Shown here: positions 60,613-64,000 of the stretch, in pieces
Numbering within the stretch: the stretch's first letter is position 1
Layout: the number at the start of each line of letters is the position of its first letter
DNA from: Isoetes taiwanensis
Lineage: Eukaryota; Streptophyta; Lycopodiopsida; Isoetales; Isoetaceae
Assembly (NCBI GenBank): GCA_021234155.1
Contig: JAJEKV010000055.1
Location: 415,001-479,000, forward strand
Direction: 5' to 3'
Length of the DNA: 64,000 nt
The notes under the pieces: model-generated
Told to the model about the DNA's origin: nothing
Databases searched by the model: none
Seen by the model: the letters and a program-made list of their open reading frames with translations, nothing else
Translations under genes and position numbers: made by a program

Positions 60613-61522
60613 CTCCAAGACTAGGAATAATTCCTAATTGAAGCTCCGGCAAATCTAGTTGAGCATTTGAAGTTGCAGTACGAGCATGGCAACACTGCAA
60701 AAAGTTTATAATGTTTTGAGTCACCAGCACAGAATATAATGCTTCAGTCACCTTCTTTATTATGAGCGTCATTGTGCCTGTATGTTCTCAGTAGAAAGAG
60801 AGCTATACCATTGCAAGCTCCACACCACCCAATGCGAGGCCTTCGATTGCAGCAACAGAAGGCTTTCGTCCATCTATATATACATATACTAAAGGATCAG
60901 CTCATGCAATGATAGTGTACATTAAACAGACTAGAGAACATAATTATTCTCAATCATGTCCATGAGCCCTGATGGCAGCCGGCCCAAAATGACATGCTTC
61001 CTAAATATAAAACAACAAAAGAATGACTAGTCTGTGCAATGTGCAAAGGATAACTCTTTAGTTGATTACCTAGCTTTTGCATCTCGTGAAGGGTGTTAAT
61101 ATCAAAGCCTCCTGAAAATCTGCCAACTTCACCTGTAAATTAATGAGAATTGAATTGAACTGATTTTTATTGTCAACAGAGACCAAATTGCCGCTTAGAA
61201 TTTAAGACTTATAGAGGTTACCAACAAAAAAAAATGGCCTTGGTGTCAATTCTTCTTTGTGCTTCCTCATATTTGTCTTTTAGATCTCGCAACACTGCCA
61301 AATATTCATGAATAGTTGCACATTTAGATGCTATAGAAGAAATATGGTGTGCTTGACCAATTTGAACTACAGAACACAAATAAATCATACTCTCCCCTCC
61401 CAAAAAAAAAAAAAAAGAGGAGAGACAGAACAGCTACGAAATGACTCACATGGCAATGTAAGAGGATTGACATGCGGGTTTTTGATAGTGAGGATCGCAT
61501 CACCATCACCGGCGACGTTCAT
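60613..61522 (-). pseudogene. MFP2 pseudogene, exons 1-6 only
   Basis: The copies of exons 1 to 6 keep order and splice sites, but the rest of the gene is missing. Exon 1 (61522-61450) still has an ATG with amino-acid changes (NVAGDGDAILTIKNPHVN). Exon 2 has an added A in a run near 61226-61234, which shifts the frame. Exon 4 lost one A near 60988. Exon 5 lost three bases in the GGG stretch before the catalytic Glu. It cannot encode a hydratase. Confidence 0.93.
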
Positions 61523-61880
61523 AGCTTCTCGAAGCTTGGTTGACTTCAAAAAATGAAAGATGGCATACGAATTGCCAAACACGTGAAAACAAGCGCTTAA
61601 GGGTGGGGCATGTAGTTCAATGGTGGGATAGGACTATAGGAATGGTGTAACACTCCAGTTTTCTAGAGGCCATTTTTCGTTCTTTTTAGGAATGACCTAA
61701 GAATCTGATGGAACGCATACCTTCATGCTAGCAAGTTACACTAGATCGGCCCTTAGATATTTGTTTTTACACCTTGAAGTAATGTCCTCGCCTCGTGTCA
61801 TTTTGTCGTATTCACCTCCTTGGTGTCAGGTAACATGACTGCAATCTATTGCGCTATAGTAAGGTTATTGGTCTGGCCGA

Positions 61881-61986
61881 GGTCGATAACCAAAAATGCG
61901 TGGCCTCGGTTGTACTACGTCCTTGGCCAGGCCAAATATCTGGCCGAGGACGTACAACCGAGGACACGCATTTTTAGTTATCGACC
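61881..61986. other. Second copy of the long hairpin
   Basis: Arms at 61881-61930 and 61940-61986 pair over more than 40 bp around the same loop as 51048-51140. The outer arms GGTCGATAAC and GTTATCGACC are better preserved here, so the ancestral hairpin was longer than the left copy now shows. Confidence 0.85.
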
Positions 61987-62310
61987 AAGGCAAAAACCGA
62001 TAACCATCTTATTAGTTTTATATGGGTGAAATAGTATTGATTAATTATCAATACTCCTCTAGTACTAATAACTAGTTATCAGCCTGCACCAATAATGATA
62101 ACCAAAAAAGGAGGGCTCTCCCGTTACGCTAAAGAGTACTGAGGGTAGTTACTAGCATTTAGAGACTCTGAAGAAACCAAGGAGGAGGAAGAGTTTTATG
62201 ACACTAAAATTATTGTCACAACGGAGGGTTATCTATCATCTTGTAGTCATTACACTAAAAGTTTCGTTTTTCTGCAGATGATTAAAGAACTTGAGACATC
62301 CCAACACGGA

Positions 62311-63328
62311 TGTGACGTCCCCTGCTCATATACGGTGCTCCCATTGTATAAGAACCTGGAGTTCATCCCTCTGACACTGCATATGCTGATAGAGGCCGCC
62401 CACCTATCACCGAATTCTTGCTATCTGACAAGAACTCGATGGGGAGGAATGGATGTGTCATTCATCCCGTCTCCCTCGGGAATCGTCCGAGCAATGGAAG
62501 TGTGTACAAATGTAAGCACATAGCATCAAATAACATGCATGTCCACCTCAAAGGGTGGTTCACCATAGTATAACATCTGTAACAACAATATCAGTGACAT
62601 CACATAAGGGAATCCTACCCAAGGGTCAGACTCAAAGGGGTTGACTGACGGCTTGGGTCTTCAGGGGTCAAACAAACAGAGTTCATAACAGTGGACTTGG
62701 ATGGCATAGAACATAGCCGTTGGGTAGTCCGCTCCATCCGTCCATCCTGTGCATACTTTGCAGATTAGGCTGATAAGTGTTGGGAGTTGACCGTAGACTG
62801 CCGGGTGCATAGCCAAGGGGGCTACTCTTGGGTTGCATCTCCTTAGTCCTGATGAGGCAAGAGGAGATCATCACATCCAGAGGTACGCATGCCCATCCCA
62901 GGCGGCTAGAGAGCCACTGCTCGTCTACGACTTGAACCCCATTGAAGGTGAAGCATACCCAAGAGATGTCGAGCCCATGCCTTGCCCAGCAAACCATCAG
63001 GCCTAGCCAGCTAAGATCCCTGGTAGGCTTTACACACCAGACCAGAGGGATTAATTTGTAATGGGACATCTCCTTATATGCCGGTCTAGCCCCGCCACCA
63101 ATAGCCAGGCGGGCTCTTATGCACAGGTCGCGTTAATTGGGAATTAATGAGGACATCTAGCTACATCATCTATTAAGGCTTTCAGGGTCTCTACCTCTGC
63201 CTCCCAATACACAGGAGTGCACATAGAATAGACCATCATCATCAATAGACTGAAACATAGAATAACATCTAATCTATCTACCTAAATATACATGGTTAGG
63301 TGGACTGGAAGTCGGCATTGCACAACAG
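62311..63328 (-). repeat. Truncated gypsy LTR copy
   Basis: It begins TGTGACGTCC (the LTR 3' end read on the minus strand) with the same left flank as 53177. It follows that LTR for about 1 kb and then breaks off. It moved with the segmental duplication and is not an independent insertion. Confidence 0.85.
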
Positions 63329-63329
63329 A

Positions 63330-64000
63330 TACAACAACCCCAATACTGGGTCCACATGTTGTTTTTCAGTGTGGTTTTTGCCAAAAAAACAATGTCAAAA
63401 AACCATGTGGTTATTTTTGTCCGATTTTGCTAGAAACGATGTGTAGTTTTTAGCCAAAATTTTCTACAGGTAGTTTTTTGGGAAAAAGTCTACACGTAGA
63501 CTTTTGTCAAAATTACCTATGCGTAGAAATTAACATGTGTTTCTACATGTTGTTTTTAAAGTTAACTGTAGTTTTCAAGTGTTTTTTTCCTAGAAAGTAG
63601 ACATGTTGTTTTCAATAAACTTAAAATATCCACATGTTATTTTAACTGTTGTTTTGCAAAAAAAGAAACAACACTAAAAAACCACGTAAAGAATTTTGTC
63701 TGACTTTGCTAGATACCACGCGTAGTTTTCTGGTTTTTTCTCTTAATTATGTTGTCTCCAAGTGTTGATTTCCACAAAAAGTTATATGTGGTTTTAAAAG
63801 AAAAATGTGGTTTCTCAAAACAATTGTTGTTTTCTAGTATTGTTTTTCCGATGAGAACAAATTTTGATATATCGTTTTACATAGAAATCACATGTAATTT
63901 TATAAAAATAGATGTTTTCAGCAAATGACATGGCTTTAAAAACAACACGATGGGTTGTTTTTCTTATAAAGGATGCATGTGTTGTTTTTTTTAAACAATA
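63330..64000. repeat. Degenerate repeat tract rich in ACATGTTGTTTTT motifs
   Basis: Short imperfect motifs (CATGTTGTTTTT, ACGTAGACTTTTG, GTGTAGTTTTT) recur throughout. A longer unit around TTTTGTC.GA.TTTGCTAGA recurs near 63415 and 63694, a spacing of about 280 bp. No open frame of note was seen. The tract continues past the window. Confidence 0.6.

Larger units (their letters stand above)
60555..63328. repeat. Diverged partial copy of 49744-54260 (segmental duplication)
   Basis: The copy carries intron 6 to exon 1 of MFP2, its upstream DNA including the long hairpin, and the left two thirds of the adjoining gypsy LTR, in the same order and orientation as the source. The left breakpoint is at about 49744/60555 (CTCTAACAAGTATCA). 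Two blocks of the source (about 1.08 and 0.64 kb) are absent here. Near the right end the LTR lacks about 100 bp and then leaves the match near 63328. Confidence 0.9.

Noticed and set aside
1-64000. CRISPR array, prokaryotic operon or riboswitch
   Set aside because: The direct repeats seen are LTRs, duplications or minisatellites without regular spacers. Introns and transposons show a plant nuclear genome.

Overview
This window is nuclear DNA of a land plant. It holds two complete, intron-rich plant genes, Ty1/copia and Ty3/gypsy LTR retrotransposons primed by initiator-Met tRNA sites (TGGTATCAGAGC), LINE fragments, putative Helitron ends and TTTAGGG-like repeats. There is no operon structure, CRISPR array, or recognisable rRNA or tRNA gene. 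I cannot name the species. Mostly short introns (about 80-150 bp, a few of 500-850 bp) with gene-poor, transposon-rich spacers would fit many vascular plants or bryophytes.

Layout. 0.3-5.8 kb: a complete, recently inserted but coding-dead copia element on the minus strand, with a TTATA target-site duplication. 5.8-8.7 kb: remnants of a gypsy gag and of two LINE copies. 8.7-16 kb: mostly unrecognised sequence with small tandem duplications, a Helitron-like end and exon-like pieces of an unidentified minus-strand gene. 16.1-18.9 kb: a pile-up of LTRs of one gypsy family (TGTGACG...GTCACA). 20.2-23.7 kb: LINE reverse transcriptase joined to a PPR fragment, a poly(A) tail, and a LINE 3' end. 25.4-35.2 kb: TAF1, the largest TFIID subunit, in 20 coding exons on the minus strand. 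36-43 kb: a zone between two outward-facing Helitron-like 3' ends, with duplicated exon-like modules and a telomere-like tandem repeat. 43.8-45.1 kb: a truncated LTR. 46.4-50.7 kb: peroxisomal multifunctional protein MFP2 in 18 exons on the minus strand, ending in the peroxisomal signal SRL. 53.2-58.6 kb: a degenerate gypsy element with a 3' LTR. 58.9-60.0 kb: broken ORFs I cannot identify. 60.6-63.3 kb: a diverged partial copy of the MFP2 5' end, its upstream DNA and the adjoining LTR. 63.3-64 kb: a repetitive tract.

The two functional genes are housekeeping genes with unrelated jobs: TAF1 in RNA polymerase II pre-initiation and chromatin reading, MFP2 in peroxisomal fatty-acid beta-oxidation. 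The rest is mobile-element and duplication history. The most interesting non-genic signals are a long hairpin upstream of MFP2 kept in both copies of the duplication, a stem-loop shared by LINE 3' ends, and the duplicated exon modules between the Helitron-like ends. I found no convincing new biological system. Both gene models were built by eye from splice sites and reading phase, and both close in frame.
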